In this document: piece by piece, positions 26,369 through 35,675 of the stretch
Layout: every line of letters starts with the position of its first letter
Numbering within the stretch: position 1 is the stretch's first letter
Assembly (NCBI GenBank): GCA_963787895.1
Contig: CAWBEX010000001.1
Location: 248,001 to 312,000 of the forward strand
DNA from: Anderseniella sp963787895
GTDB lineage: Bacteria > Pseudomonadota > Alphaproteobacteria > Rhizobiales > Aestuariivirgaceae
Direction: 5' to 3'
DNA: 64,000 bases
Translations under genes and position numbers: made by a program
Notes under the pieces: generated by a model
The model's input: only the letters and a program-made list of their open reading frames with translations
Databases searched by the model: none
What the model was told of the DNA's origin: nothing

Positions 26369-27112
26369 TCAAAAGGCTGAAATGATGCCGAAGAAATCCT
26401 CTGCCTTGAGGCTGGCACCACCAACCAGCGCTCCATCCACATTGTCGATAGCCATCAATTCAGCGGCATTTCCAGGCTTTACGGACCCGCCATAGAGGAT
26501 TCGGATGTCGTGAGCTGTTTCGGCAGAGGTCAACGCCGAAAGCCCTGCACGGATTGCCTGGTGCACTTCCGCAATCTGCTCAACTGTCGGAGTCAACCCG
26601 GTGCCAATGGCCCAAACCGGCTCATATGCGATGACGGTGTTTTCACCCGTCGCGCCGGCCGGAATGGACGCGGCCAACTGCCCATGCACAACACTGAGTG
26701 TCTGCCCCGCTTCACGCTCTGTCAGCGTTTCACCCAGACACACGATCGCCACCAGCCCCTGCGAAATGGCAGCTTCCGCCTTGGCCTTGACAACGGCGCT
26801 GGTTTCACCGTGATCGCTGCGGCGCTCGGAATGACCCACAATCACCGCCTTGGCGCCGGCATCTGCCAGCATCTCAGCCGATACATCTCCGGTATGTGCG
26901 CCGGACTGCCCGGTATGGCAATCCTGACCACCCACCAGAATGACGCTGCCTTCAACCACTGACGCCATGGCGCTTATCAACGTGGCAGGCGGGCAAAGCA
27001 TGACATCGCAATTCGTGCGATGACCAGTCAGCCTGCCCATCAGCTCTCGCGCCTCATCCAGCGACTGGCGGGTGCCATTCATCTTCCAGTTTCCTGCTGC
27101 CAGCGGCCTCAT
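26369..27112 (-). CDS. tpiA: Triosephosphate isomerase
   Basis: A 247-residue TIM barrel interconverting dihydroxyacetone phosphate and glyceraldehyde 3-phosphate. Catalytic residues are visible: Lys10 (GNWKMNG), His94 (VGHSERR) and Glu164 (AYEPVWAIGTG). The phosphate-binding ILYGGSVKPGNA lies near the end. The ATG at 27112 begins at the conserved RPLAAGNWKMN start. The open frame to 27154 adds a non-conserved leader. It is divergent from ppiD. Confidence 0.97.
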   Translation of the reverse strand: MRPLAAGNWKMNGTRQSLDEARELMGRLTGHRTNCDVMLCPPATLISAMASVVEGSVILVGGQDCHTGQSGAHTGDVSAEMLADAGAKAVIVGHSERRSDHGETSAVVKAKAEAAISQGLVAIVCLGETLTEREAGQTLSVVHGQLAASIPAGATGENTVIAYEPVWAIGTGLTPTVEQIAEVHQAIRAGLSALTSAETAHDIRILYGGSVKPGNAAELMAIDNVDGALVGGASLKAEDFFGIISAF

Positions 27113-27238
27113 GTCACTATTTCCCCTTGCTATTGTGCGAACTGGTGTTACCAAAACTTAAGTCAGTTCCATAGCCGCTTGCACGGTATGGTCCACATTT
27201 AATATACCCTGCACAGCCACAACCAATAAGGTGTTCCA

Positions 27239-29140
27239 ATGCTTACGGCACTGCGCAGCAAATCCGGCGGTATCATTGCCAAGGTTTTCATAGGTCTCCT
27301 TGCAGCCAGCTTCGCGGTGTGGGGCATCGAGGACATGTTGCGTGGCAGGGTGTCGGATGTGCTTGCAACAGTCGGTTCCCGCGAGATCGGGACCTATGAG
27401 TACTCACAGACCTTCAACCGGCAACTGTCTGTGTATTCACGCCGGCTTGGCGAAACAATCACGCCTGACCGGGCGCGCGAGCTGGGCCTTGACCGGCAAA
27501 TCCTTGGTGACCTGATGCGCGATGCGGCACTCGACAGCCAGGCTGATAGCCTCGGCATTGCCATTCCTGAACGTGTTATTGCCCAGCAGGTAGCCGACAA
27601 TCCGCAATTCCGTTCCGGAAACGGCACATTCAGCGCAGACGCATTTCGCAACCTGCTGAGAAGTAACGGCCTTTCAGAGCAGGAATTCTTCGCCATCGAA
27701 GGACGGGCCATGACCCGTCAGGTGATTTCCGACCCGTTGACCGCCAGTGCGGTTATCCCGGACACGCTCGTCGAACTGATCTGGAAGCACCGCACCGAAC
27801 AGCGAGACGTAAGCTATTTCGAATTCACGCTGCCCGATGATGCCAAGCAGCCCAGTGATGCTGATCTGAAGAGCCTGTACGACGAAAACCCAAAAGCCTT
27901 CGAGGAACCTGAACGGCGGGCGTTTTCTGTTGTTGCCCTGACACCACAGGTTATCGCGCCCACTGTCGAAGTGAGCGAAGACGAGATCCAACGCCAGTAC
28001 GACGCCGACAAGGCACAATCCACCGCAGACCAGAAGCGCACGATATTGCAGATACCATTCCCGTCTGAAGATGAAGCCAGGGCCGCAGCTGAAAAGATCA
28101 AGGCCGGAACAAGCTTCGAGGACATTGCCAAGGAACGCGGACTGAGTGACGCAGATATGTCACTTGGCACAGTGGACAAGGCTGCCATTCCCGACCCGGC
28201 CATAGCCGAGGCTGCTTTTGCTTTGGCTGACGGCGCCGTATCAGAGCCGGTCAAGAGCCGCTTCTCCACGGTTCTGGTGAAAGCAACAATCGTGGAAGCC
28301 AACACGCTTGCTCCGCTGCAGGAAATACGCGCCGAGATCGAAACCAAGGTCCGCCTGTCAAAGGCTCGCGGCAAGCTCCTCGACCTGCATGACAAGTTTG
28401 AAGATGCACGCGCCAACGGTGCTTCAATGGCAGAGGCAGCCAATGAGATCGGTGTTGAGATGGTCAATGTGGGCCCGATCGCACTGAACAAGACCGACAA
28501 GTCCGGCCAGACCGTCGATGTGCCGGGCCACCCAGCCACCCTTGCAACTGCCTTCGATACCGATATTGGCCTGGAGATTTCGCCGCTGACCGATGGCGAA
28601 GATGGTTTCACCTGGATCGAGACCAGGGAAATTGTGCAAGCGTCGGTACCCGAGTTCAACTCCATCAAGGAAAAGGTGGCCACTGTGTGGAAAGCGCGCC
28701 AGTCTGAAGCAGCCACCAGGGAAAAGGCTGCAGCGCTGGTTGCCAGCCTGAACAAGGGAACTCCGCTGGCAGAACTCGCCCAGACGGAGAATGCCACACT
28801 GCAAACCGCTACCGGCGTACGTCGCAACCAGCCCACCGGAGGCTTGACGCCAGCTGATGTGGCCGCCGTGTTCGAGGTCAAGGAAGACGGCAAGGCATTT
28901 GCCCTGTCCAATGACGGGCGTTCAGCCAGGGTCATGGCATCCACACCCGTTCTTGGCACTGGTTTTGACGCAACATCCGACGAAGCCAAGGCAATTCGCG
29001 AAGTGCTGAAAACCGGCCTGACCAATGACTTGTATGCTGAGTACGTAACAGCCCTGCAGGAGAATATTGGCGTAACCATCAATGATGCCGCGTGGGCCCG
29101 CATTTCAAACGGCCAGCCAACCCCACAAGGTCAGAACTGA
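27239..29140 (+). CDS. ppiD: Periplasmic folding chaperone/peptidyl-prolyl isomerase PpiD-like
   Basis: A 633-residue protein with a single N-terminal transmembrane anchor (about 12-30, IIAKVFIGLLAASFAVWGI). A SurA-N-like chaperone domain and a parvulin-type rotamase domain in the middle follow, with a long C-terminal chaperone region. It should sit on the periplasmic face of the inner membrane, where PpiD assists proteins leaving the Sec translocon. Parvulin catalytic residues look degenerate, so it may be mainly a chaperone. The genomic place between tpiA and trpE is typical of the group. It is followed by trpE after 28 bases and may be cotranscribed with it. Confidence 0.9.
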   Translation: MLTALRSKSGGIIAKVFIGLLAASFAVWGIEDMLRGRVSDVLATVGSREIGTYEYSQTFNRQLSVYSRRLGETITPDRARELGLDRQILGDLMRDAALDSQADSLGIAIPERVIAQQVADNPQFRSGNGTFSADAFRNLLRSNGLSEQEFFAIEGRAMTRQVISDPLTASAVIPDTLVELIWKHRTEQRDVSYFEFTLPDDAKQPSDADLKSLYDENPKAFEEPERRAFSVVALTPQVIAPTVEVSEDEIQRQYDADKAQSTADQKRTILQIPFPSEDEARAAAEKIKAGTSFEDIAKERGLSDADMSLGTVDKAAIPDPAIAEAAFALADGAVSEPVKSRFSTVLVKATIVEANTLAPLQEIRAEIETKVRLSKARGKLLDLHDKFEDARANGASMAEAANEIGVEMVNVGPIALNKTDKSGQTVDVPGHPATLATAFDTDIGLEISPLTDGEDGFTWIETREIVQASVPEFNSIKEKVATVWKARQSEAATREKAAALVASLNKGTPLAELAQTENATLQTATGVRRNQPTGGLTPADVAAVFEVKEDGKAFALSNDGRSARVMASTPVLGTGFDATSDEAKAIREVLKTGLTNDLYAEYVTALQENIGVTINDAAWARISNGQPTPQGQN

Positions 29141-29168
29141 CGATCAGCCAAACAGCCGGAAACCAAAC

Positions 29169-30692
29169 ATGATGCAAATCGCGCCCGAAAGCGACGACTT
29201 TGCCACCTGCTACCAGGCGGGACGGTCTCAGGTTGTCTATACGCGCCTGGTAGCGGACCTGGAAACGCCGGTGTCCGCCTTCATGAAGCTGACCCGCAAT
29301 GCGCCTTACCGGTTCCTGCTGGAATCGGTTGAAGGCGGTGCGGTCCGCGGCCGCTATTCGATGATCGGCATGAAGCCCGATCTGATCTGGCGGGTGAACG
29401 GTGACAAGGCCGAAATCAACTCTCGTGCACTCATCGACCCGGATGGCCCGTTTGTGGCAGATGACGCACCGCCGCTTCAGTCGCTGCGCGCATTGCTGGC
29501 GGAAAACAAGTTCGATGTGCCCGATGACCTGCCCCCAATGGCCGCCGGTCTGTTTGGATACATGGGCTATGACATGGTCCGGCAGATGGAAAAGCTGCCG
29601 GAACCTAATGAAGACGTGCTCGGCGTGCCGGACGGAATAATGATCCGGCCGACCATCATGGCCATTTTTGATGCCGTGAAGGACGAGGTCACAATCGTGA
29701 CCCCGGTTTTCCCGGATGAGGACGTGTCGGCAAAAGCCGCTTATGCCCGCGCCTGCGACCGGCTTGAAGCAGTTGTCGATGCCTTTGACAGACCGCTGGA
29801 GTTACAGGCGTTCGACGACCCTGAAGCCGCACCGATCAACAAACCTACGTCGAATACATCGCCAGATGACTACATGGACATGATCCGCAAGGCGAAGGAC
29901 TACATTTCTGCCGGTGACATTTTCCAGGTTGTTCTGTCTCAACGCTTTGAAACAGAGTTTCCCCTGCCACCGTTCTCGCTGTACCGGGCGCTGCGGCGGG
30001 TGAACCCCTCGCCGTTCCTGTATCACCTGGAATTCGACCGCTTTACACTGACCGGGTCCAGCCCGGAGATACTGGTTCGGGTTCGTGATGGCAAGGTAAC
30101 CATCAGGCCATTGGCCGGCACCCGCCGGCGCGGCGAAACTCCGGCTGAGGATCGCGCGCTCGCAGAAGAATTGCTTGCTGATCCAAAAGAGCGCGCAGAA
30201 CATCTGATGCTGCTTGATCTGGGCCGCAACGATGTCGGGCGCGTATCAAGGATCGGGACTGTCAAGGTTACAGATCAGTTCATGCTGGAATACTACAGTC
30301 AGGTCATGCATATCGTTTCCAACGTAGAAGGCGGCCTGCGCGACGACCTCGACGCAATTGACGCGCTGGCTGCGGGCTTCCCGGCAGGCACCTTGTCGGG
30401 GGCGCCGAAAGTCCGGGCCATGGAAATCATCGACGAACTTGAAAGCACCAAACGCGGGCCTTATGGAGGGTGCGTCGGATACTTTTCGGTCACGGGCGAA
30501 ATGGACACCTGCATCGTTTTGCGCACAGCCATTGTCAAGGACGGCAAGATGTATGTACAGGCTGGCGCAGGTGCCGTTGCAGACAGCGTGCCTCTGTCGG
30601 AGCAGGAAGAATGCATCAACAAGGCCAAGGCATTGTTCCGCGCCGCTGAAGAAGCAGTGCGGTTTGCCGGCCGCGCATCAAGGGGCCAGTAA
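29169..30692 (+). CDS. trpE: Anthranilate synthase component I
   Basis: A 507-residue TrpE that makes anthranilate from chorismate in the first step of tryptophan synthesis. The N-terminal regulatory part and the C-terminal chorismate-binding domain are complete, with GDIFQVVLSQRF, LAGTRRRGETPAEDRALA, LDLGRNDVGRV and GTLSGAPKVRAMEIIDELE visible in pieces. The ATG at 29169 is the most conserved start. TrpG is encoded separately six bases downstream, unlike the fused TrpEG of many Rhizobiaceae. I saw no leader peptide or attenuator in the 28 bases before it. Confidence 0.96.
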   Translation: MMQIAPESDDFATCYQAGRSQVVYTRLVADLETPVSAFMKLTRNAPYRFLLESVEGGAVRGRYSMIGMKPDLIWRVNGDKAEINSRALIDPDGPFVADDAPPLQSLRALLAENKFDVPDDLPPMAAGLFGYMGYDMVRQMEKLPEPNEDVLGVPDGIMIRPTIMAIFDAVKDEVTIVTPVFPDEDVSAKAAYARACDRLEAVVDAFDRPLELQAFDDPEAAPINKPTSNTSPDDYMDMIRKAKDYISAGDIFQVVLSQRFETEFPLPPFSLYRALRRVNPSPFLYHLEFDRFTLTGSSPEILVRVRDGKVTIRPLAGTRRRGETPAEDRALAEELLADPKERAEHLMLLDLGRNDVGRVSRIGTVKVTDQFMLEYYSQVMHIVSNVEGGLRDDLDAIDALAAGFPAGTLSGAPKVRAMEIIDELESTKRGPYGGCVGYFSVTGEMDTCIVLRTAIVKDGKMYVQAGAGAVADSVPLSEQEECINKAKALFRAAEEAVRFAGRASRGQ

Positions 30693-30697
30693 CTGCC

Positions 30698-31300
30698 ATG
30701 ATCCTGCTCATAGACAACTACGACAGCTTCACCTGGAACCTGTATCACTTCCTCGGTGATCTTGGTGGCGAGAGCACTGTCATCCGCAATGACCAGATAA
30801 CGGCGGATGAGGCGATCGAGATGAAGCCCCAGGCCATCGTGCTGTCGCCCGGCCCTTGCACGCCCAATGAGGCAGGCATCTGCCTCGAACTTGTACGAAA
30901 GGCAGCCGGCAAAATTCCCTTGATGGGTGTCTGTCTCGGGCATCAGTCCATCGGCCAGGCATTTGGCGGCAAGGTGGTGCGCGCACAGCAGTTGATGCAC
31001 GGCAAGCTGTCAGATATCACAACAACCAACACCGGGCTGTTCGAGGGATTGCCCGAAACCATTGAGGCAACGCGCTACCATTCACTCGTTGTGGAAAGGG
31101 CCTCCCTGCCCGATTGCCTGGAAATCACCGCGACCACCGGCAACATTATCATGGGGTTGCAGCACAAGGACATGAACGTTCATGGCGTACAGTTTCACCC
31201 GGAAAGCATTGCATCTCAGCACGGCCATGGGATACTTCGTAACTTCCTGAAACTCGCTGGCGCCTATGACAGCAGCAAAGACGGCACGAAGAATGGCTGA
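30698..31300 (+). CDS. trpG: Anthranilate synthase component II (glutamine amidotransferase)
   Basis: A 200-residue class I glutamine amidotransferase that supplies ammonia to TrpE. The catalytic triad is Cys79 (GVCLGHQ), His167 and Glu169 (QFHPESI). The LLIDNYDSFTWNL start is typical of TrpG/PabA. The protein may also serve aminodeoxychorismate synthase. It follows trpE and overlaps the trpD start by eight bases. Confidence 0.96.
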   Translation: MILLIDNYDSFTWNLYHFLGDLGGESTVIRNDQITADEAIEMKPQAIVLSPGPCTPNEAGICLELVRKAAGKIPLMGVCLGHQSIGQAFGGKVVRAQQLMHGKLSDITTTNTGLFEGLPETIEATRYHSLVVERASLPDCLEITATTGNIIMGLQHKDMNVHGVQFHPESIASQHGHGILRNFLKLAGAYDSSKDGTKNG

Positions 31301-32306
31301 CCTGAAACCCTTTATTGCCAAGCTTGCGGACGGCAACCCGCTGTCGCTGGATGAAGCACGCACAACGTTTGACATAATCATGTCCGGCGACGCCACGCCA
31401 TCACAGATCGGTGCAGTGTTAATGGGTCTGCGCGTACGCGGTGAAACTGTTGACGAGATCACCGGCGCGGTCATGACCATGCGCGAAAAGATGCTGCGCG
31501 TCGACGCACCCGATGATGCTGTTGACATTGTCGGCACAGGTGGCGATGGCTCTGGCTCCTACAACGTCTCGACCTGCTCTGCATTTGTGGCAGCAGGCGC
31601 GGGCTTGCACATTGCCAAGCACGGTAACCGCGCACTTTCATCAAAGTCAGGTGCAGCAGATACACTGGCCGCACTTGGTGTGAACATCGAGGCAAAACCT
31701 GACGTCATTGGCCGCTGCGTCCGCGAGGCTGGTGTCGGCTTCATGTTTGCCCCGGCACATCACTCAGCCATGCGCCATGTTGGGCCCTCACGCGTTGAAA
31801 TGGCCACCCGGACAATCTTCAATCTTCTTGGTCCGCTGTCCAACCCGGCAGGCGTCAAGCGGCAGATCGTCGGCGTATTCGATCGCAAATGGGTCGAACC
31901 TTTGGCTCATGTAATGGGCAAACTTGGCTCCGAAGCTGTATGGGTTACCCACGGAGAAGGCGGTCTTGATGAGATCACACCGACCGGCACAACGTGGGTG
32001 GCTGAACTGAAGGACGGAAAGGTCACGACGTTCAAAATTCAGCCGGAAGATGCGGGAGTTACGCGCCGCACTCTTGATGAACTCAAGGGCGGCGATGCGG
32101 AATACAACGCGCAAGCCTTGCGGGCGGTGCTAGGCGGCGAACAAAACGCTTTCCGCGATGCTTCGGTCATGACTGCAGGTGCAGCACTTCTGGTGGCCGG
32201 CAAGGCCGCCAACCTCATGGACGGTGCCGCACAGGCACAAGCTGCCATTGATGATGGCCGGGCCATGAAAGTGCTCGACACCCTGGTGAAGGTATCAACC
32301 GCATGA
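31293..32306 (+). CDS. trpD: Anthranilate phosphoribosyltransferase
   Basis: A 337-residue enzyme attaching the phosphoribosyl group of PRPP to anthranilate. The PRPP-binding loop is GTGGDGSGSYNVS, with KHGNRALSSKSGAAD and the later NLLGPLSNPAGVKRQ signatures. The ATG at 31293 overlaps trpG by eight bases and fits the family start MADLKPFIAKL. Its stop overlaps the trpC start in ATGA form. Confidence 0.96.
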   Translation: MADLKPFIAKLADGNPLSLDEARTTFDIIMSGDATPSQIGAVLMGLRVRGETVDEITGAVMTMREKMLRVDAPDDAVDIVGTGGDGSGSYNVSTCSAFVAAGAGLHIAKHGNRALSSKSGAADTLAALGVNIEAKPDVIGRCVREAGVGFMFAPAHHSAMRHVGPSRVEMATRTIFNLLGPLSNPAGVKRQIVGVFDRKWVEPLAHVMGKLGSEAVWVTHGEGGLDEITPTGTTWVAELKDGKVTTFKIQPEDAGVTRRTLDELKGGDAEYNAQALRAVLGGEQNAFRDASVMTAGAALLVAGKAANLMDGAAQAQAAIDDGRAMKVLDTLVKVSTA

Positions 32307-33127
32307 GCAGCACAATCCTGGACAAGATCGCAGACTACAAACGCGAAGAGGTCGCTGCAGCCAAATTGGAGTTCAGCGAGGCGGTACTTGATTCGTACGC
32401 ATCTGACGCACCGCCGGTACGCGATTTCGCGAGCAGATTGCGCTCATTCATCAACAATGGTGACTGGGCGCTGATTGCCGAGGTGAAAAAGGCAAGCCCG
32501 TCCAAGGGGCTGATCCGGAAAGACTTCGACCCGGTCTGGATCGCCCAGTCCTACCAGGCTGGCGGTGCTGCCTGCCTGTCGGTTCTCACTGACACGCCCT
32601 CATTTCAAGGTGCGCCCGACTTCCTGTCGGCTGCCCGCGTCAGCACCGGCCTGCCGGCATTGCGCAAGGATTTCATGCTGGACCCGTATCAGGTCGTACA
32701 GGCAAGAGCCTGGGGCGCTGATTGCATCTTGCTGATACTTGCCATGATCGATGATACGCTGTGCGCCGAACTGGAAGCGGCAGCGCATGATTTCGGCATG
32801 GGTGTGCTGGCGGAAGTGCACGACGAAGCCGAGCTTGAGCGCGCGCTGAAGCTGACGACACCGATGATCGGTATCAACAACCGCAACCTGAAAACATTCG
32901 AGACCACACTGGCAACAACCGAAACCCTAGCACCACTGGTGCCGGACGACAGGCTGATTGTGGGTGAAAGTGGATTGTCCTCGCCAGATGACCTGGCGCG
33001 GCTTGAACGCTGCGGTGTCAACGCCTTCCTCATTGGCGAAAGCCTGATGCGCGAGGTGGACGTGGAAGCTGCAACGCGCGCAATTCTGAAGAAACCTGGC
33101 GAAGAAGAAGAGCGGGCCAGCGCATGA
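32303..33127 (+). CDS. trpC: Indole-3-glycerol phosphate synthase
   Basis: A 274-residue TIM barrel closing the indole ring. The signature EVKKASPSKG is present, with LRKDFMLDPYQVVQARAWGAD and INNRNLKTFE later. It is monofunctional, without the TrpF domain. Four-base overlaps with trpD upstream and moaC downstream show a single translationally coupled operon. trpF, trpB and trpA are not in the window. Confidence 0.96.
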   Translation: MSSTILDKIADYKREEVAAAKLEFSEAVLDSYASDAPPVRDFASRLRSFINNGDWALIAEVKKASPSKGLIRKDFDPVWIAQSYQAGGAACLSVLTDTPSFQGAPDFLSAARVSTGLPALRKDFMLDPYQVVQARAWGADCILLILAMIDDTLCAELEAAAHDFGMGVLAEVHDEAELERALKLTTPMIGINNRNLKTFETTLATTETLAPLVPDDRLIVGESGLSSPDDLARLERCGVNAFLIGESLMREVDVEAATRAILKKPGEEEERASA

Positions 33128-33609
33128 CCAACGCCAAGCTGACGCATCTTGATGAAGCCGGCAATGCCCACATGGTTGACGTGTCATCCAAGAGCGTAAC
33201 CACCCGCGTGGCAGTGGCGTCAGGCCGGGTTTGTATGCAGCCAGAAACACTGCAGCTCATTGTGTCTGGCGCGGCCAAGAAAGGCGATGTCATCGCTACT
33301 GCCCGTATTGCCGGGATAATGGCTGCCAAGCGCACACACGAATTGATACCTCTGTGCCACCCGCTGGCCATATCGAAGATCACCGTGGATCTTCAAATCA
33401 ACGAGCCCGCAAATGCTGTCGATGTGTCAGCTACGGTCAAGGTCGAGGGCAAGACAGGCGTCGAGATGGAAGCTTTGACGGCTGTTTCCGTTGCCTGCCT
33501 TACGGTCTACGACATGGTGAAGGCGGTCGATCGTGGCATCACGATCACTGACCTGAGGCTGGTCGAGAAGCTCGGCGGCAAATCCGGTCACTTCAAGGCA
33601 GACACCTGA
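33124..33609 (+). CDS. moaC: Cyclic pyranopterin monophosphate synthase MoaC
   Basis: A 161-residue MoaC, which with MoaA forms cyclic pyranopterin monophosphate in molybdenum-cofactor synthesis. The IMAAKRTHELIPLCHPL core and the GKTGVEMEALTAVSVACLTVYDM block are seen in pieces. The conserved Lys and the catalytic Asp (TVYDMVKAVD) are in place. It is coupled to trpC by an ATGA overlap and followed by moeA two bases later. Confidence 0.96.
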   Translation: MTNAKLTHLDEAGNAHMVDVSSKSVTTRVAVASGRVCMQPETLQLIVSGAAKKGDVIATARIAGIMAAKRTHELIPLCHPLAISKITVDLQINEPANAVDVSATVKVEGKTGVEMEALTAVSVACLTVYDMVKAVDRGITITDLRLVEKLGGKSGHFKADT

Positions 33610-33611
33610 TC

Positions 33612-34823
33612 ATGACACTTTTGCCGGTAGACCAGGCGCTGGCACTCATCCTGAAAGGGGTGCGTCCACTGCCTGCTGAAGAAGTGCCGCTAACCAGCGC
33701 CGCAGGCCGTATTCTGGCCCAACCCCTGAAAGCTGAACGCGCGCAACCGCCCTTCGCCGCCTCGGCAATGGATGGCTACGCCGTGCGCAGCAGCGATATC
33801 CAGTCTGTGCCGGCAAGCCTTGCCGTGATCGGAGATGCGCCTGCCGGCCACAGCTTTACCGGCCGCGTTGGCAAAGGCCAGTGTGTGCGCATCTTCACCG
33901 GAGCACCCGTGCCCAAGGGGGCCGACACAATCGTCATCCAGGAGAACACGTCCGGTGACGCCCTTGAACGCAATCAGGTTTCAGTGTTGCAGAATGCGGC
34001 TCCAGGCAGCTTCATTCGTCCTGCGGGCCTGGACTTCAAGAAAGGTGAAATGGTTCTGCCAAAATATGCAGTCCTGGGTGCACGAGAGATCGGCCTTGCC
34101 GCTGCCATGAACCATGCAAGGGTGCCGGTTGTGCGCAGACCGTCCGTCGCATTGCTGGCAACCGGAGATGAACTGGTGGAGCCAGGCGGAAATCCGCGTG
34201 ACGACCAGATTGTTTCGTCCAACACACTCGCCATTGCCACCATGGTACAGCGCTTTGGCGGAGAACCACTCGACCTCGGCATCATCCCCGACAAGGTAGC
34301 GCGCATCGAAAAAGCGATTGAGCGTGCAGCAGGCACGGACATACTGATCACAATTGGCGGTGCTTCGGTTGGTGAGCATGACCTGGTGCAGGACGCAATG
34401 ATTGCGTCTGGCATCAAGATTGGCTTCTGGAAAATCGCCATGCGACCGGGCAAGCCGCTGATGTTCGGCCGCCGTGGCCCACAAAGGGTACTTGGCCTGC
34501 CCGGCAATCCGGTGTCTGCAATGGTCTGCACGCGCCTCTTCCTGCGTCCGCTGATAGCTGCCATGACAGGTGATCCCAGATCACTGGAGGCAGTACCTGC
34601 ACAGCTCGGCCAACCTCTGAAGGCCAATGATCAACGCCAGGACTATGTGCGCGCCACCCTTTCGCACGGCAGCAATGGCCAGCTTGTCGCAACCGCTTTC
34701 ACCAGACAGGACAGCTCCATGCAGCGGATTTTCCGCGAGGCCGACTGCCTGATCATCCGCCCTCCCAATGCCCCGGCAGCCACGCAGGGTGAACTGGCAC
34801 AGGTTCTGCTTCTGGATTTTTAG
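33612..34823 (+). CDS. moeA: Molybdopterin molybdenumtransferase MoeA
   Basis: A 403-residue MoeA that inserts molybdate into adenylated molybdopterin. N-terminal domains carry FAASAMDGYAVRS. The central MoCF-binding domain has LATGDELVEPG and ITIGGASVGEHD. The C-terminal domain IV is present. It is the last gene of the trpE-trpG-trpD-trpC-moaC-moeA run. A molybdopterin enzyme at 8255-10591 in the same window would be a client. Confidence 0.95.
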   Translation: MTLLPVDQALALILKGVRPLPAEEVPLTSAAGRILAQPLKAERAQPPFAASAMDGYAVRSSDIQSVPASLAVIGDAPAGHSFTGRVGKGQCVRIFTGAPVPKGADTIVIQENTSGDALERNQVSVLQNAAPGSFIRPAGLDFKKGEMVLPKYAVLGAREIGLAAAMNHARVPVVRRPSVALLATGDELVEPGGNPRDDQIVSSNTLAIATMVQRFGGEPLDLGIIPDKVARIEKAIERAAGTDILITIGGASVGEHDLVQDAMIASGIKIGFWKIAMRPGKPLMFGRRGPQRVLGLPGNPVSAMVCTRLFLRPLIAAMTGDPRSLEAVPAQLGQPLKANDQRQDYVRATLSHGSNGQLVATAFTRQDSSMQRIFREADCLIIRPPNAPAATQGELAQVLLLDF

Positions 34824-34850
34824 ACGGCAACAGGAAAATTGGGGGTTGCC

Positions 34851-34865
34851 GAACATAGCGCGAAC
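34851..34865 (+). promoter_or_regulatory. LexA-binding SOS box upstream of lexA
   Basis: GAAC-ATAGCGC-GAAC, an exact match to the GAAC-N7-GAAC operator known for alphaproteobacterial LexA. It lies about 85 bases before the lexA start, consistent with self-repression of lexA. Confidence 0.85.
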
Positions 34866-34949
34866 ATGTCATAAGAGTTTCGCATTTGTTCCGCAGCTGG
34901 ATGGCGCGACTACCCGCCCACCATTCAGCCTACAGACACAGGAAATACC

Positions 34950-35660
34950 ATGCTTACCGCCAAGCAACATGAACTGCTGATGCTGATCCATGACCGGTTG
35001 AAAGAAACCGGAGTACCGCCGTCATTTGAAGAAATGAAGGAAGCGCTGGATCTGCGGTCAAAGTCTGGAATCCACCGTCTCATAACCGCTCTGGAAGAAC
35101 GTGGCTTTATCCGCCGCCTGCCCCATCGCGCCAGAGCACTGGAAGTGTTGAAGTTGCCGGAAAGCTCCGCTGGCCCGGCTTCAAAACCTGCTCGGGCACC
35201 ATTTAACCCAAGTGTCATTCAAGGCTCACGCGGCATGTCCGAAGACGCCGCGCCGGCACCAATGCCGCCAGCATCTGCATCCATTGAAGTGCCGATGATG
35301 GGTCGAATTGCAGCTGGTGTGCCTATTTCAGCCATTCAGGACCACACGGCAAATGTGCCCGTGCCGCCGGACATGTTGCGTTCAGGCGATCATTTCGCAC
35401 TCGAGGTCAATGGCGATTCAATGATCGAGGCTGGCATTCTGGACGGTGACACAGTCATCATCCGCAAGGCAGACACAGCCCGCAACGGCGAAATTGTCGT
35501 GGCACTTGTCGAAGAAGAAGAAGCCACGCTCAAGCGCTTGTGGCGCAGGGGAGATTCGGTTGCGCTCGAAGCAGCCAATCCGGCCTACGAAACCCGCATT
35601 TTCGGACCTGATCAGGTCCGCGTTCAAGGCACCCTGGCTGGCTTGCTGCGTCGTTACTAG
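34950..35660 (+). CDS. lexA: SOS repressor LexA
   Basis: A 236-residue LexA. The winged helix-turn-helix domain spans about 1-65 (TAKQHELLMLIHDRL, PPSFEEMKEALDL). A longer than usual linker of about 45 residues follows. The S24-type peptidase domain shows the Ala122-Gly123 cleavage site (RIAAGVP), Ser157 (VNGDSMIEAG) and Lys195 (ATLKRLW). It represses DNA-damage genes until RecA filaments trigger its self-cleavage. The SOS box at 34851 implies autoregulation. It converges with comEC, leaving 15 bases between stops. Confidence 0.97.
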   Translation: MLTAKQHELLMLIHDRLKETGVPPSFEEMKEALDLRSKSGIHRLITALEERGFIRRLPHRARALEVLKLPESSAGPASKPARAPFNPSVIQGSRGMSEDAAPAPMPPASASIEVPMMGRIAAGVPISAIQDHTANVPVPPDMLRSGDHFALEVNGDSMIEAGILDGDTVIIRKADTARNGEIVVALVEEEEATLKRLWRRGDSVALEAANPAYETRIFGPDQVRVQGTLAGLLRRY

Positions 35661-35675
35661 CTCGAATGCTTGTGG

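Noticed and set aside
27814..29103. Minus-strand open frame of 429 codons antisense to ppiD
   Set aside because: Ser/Ala-rich reading typical of the reverse frame of GC-rich coding DNA. PpiD is clear on the other strand.
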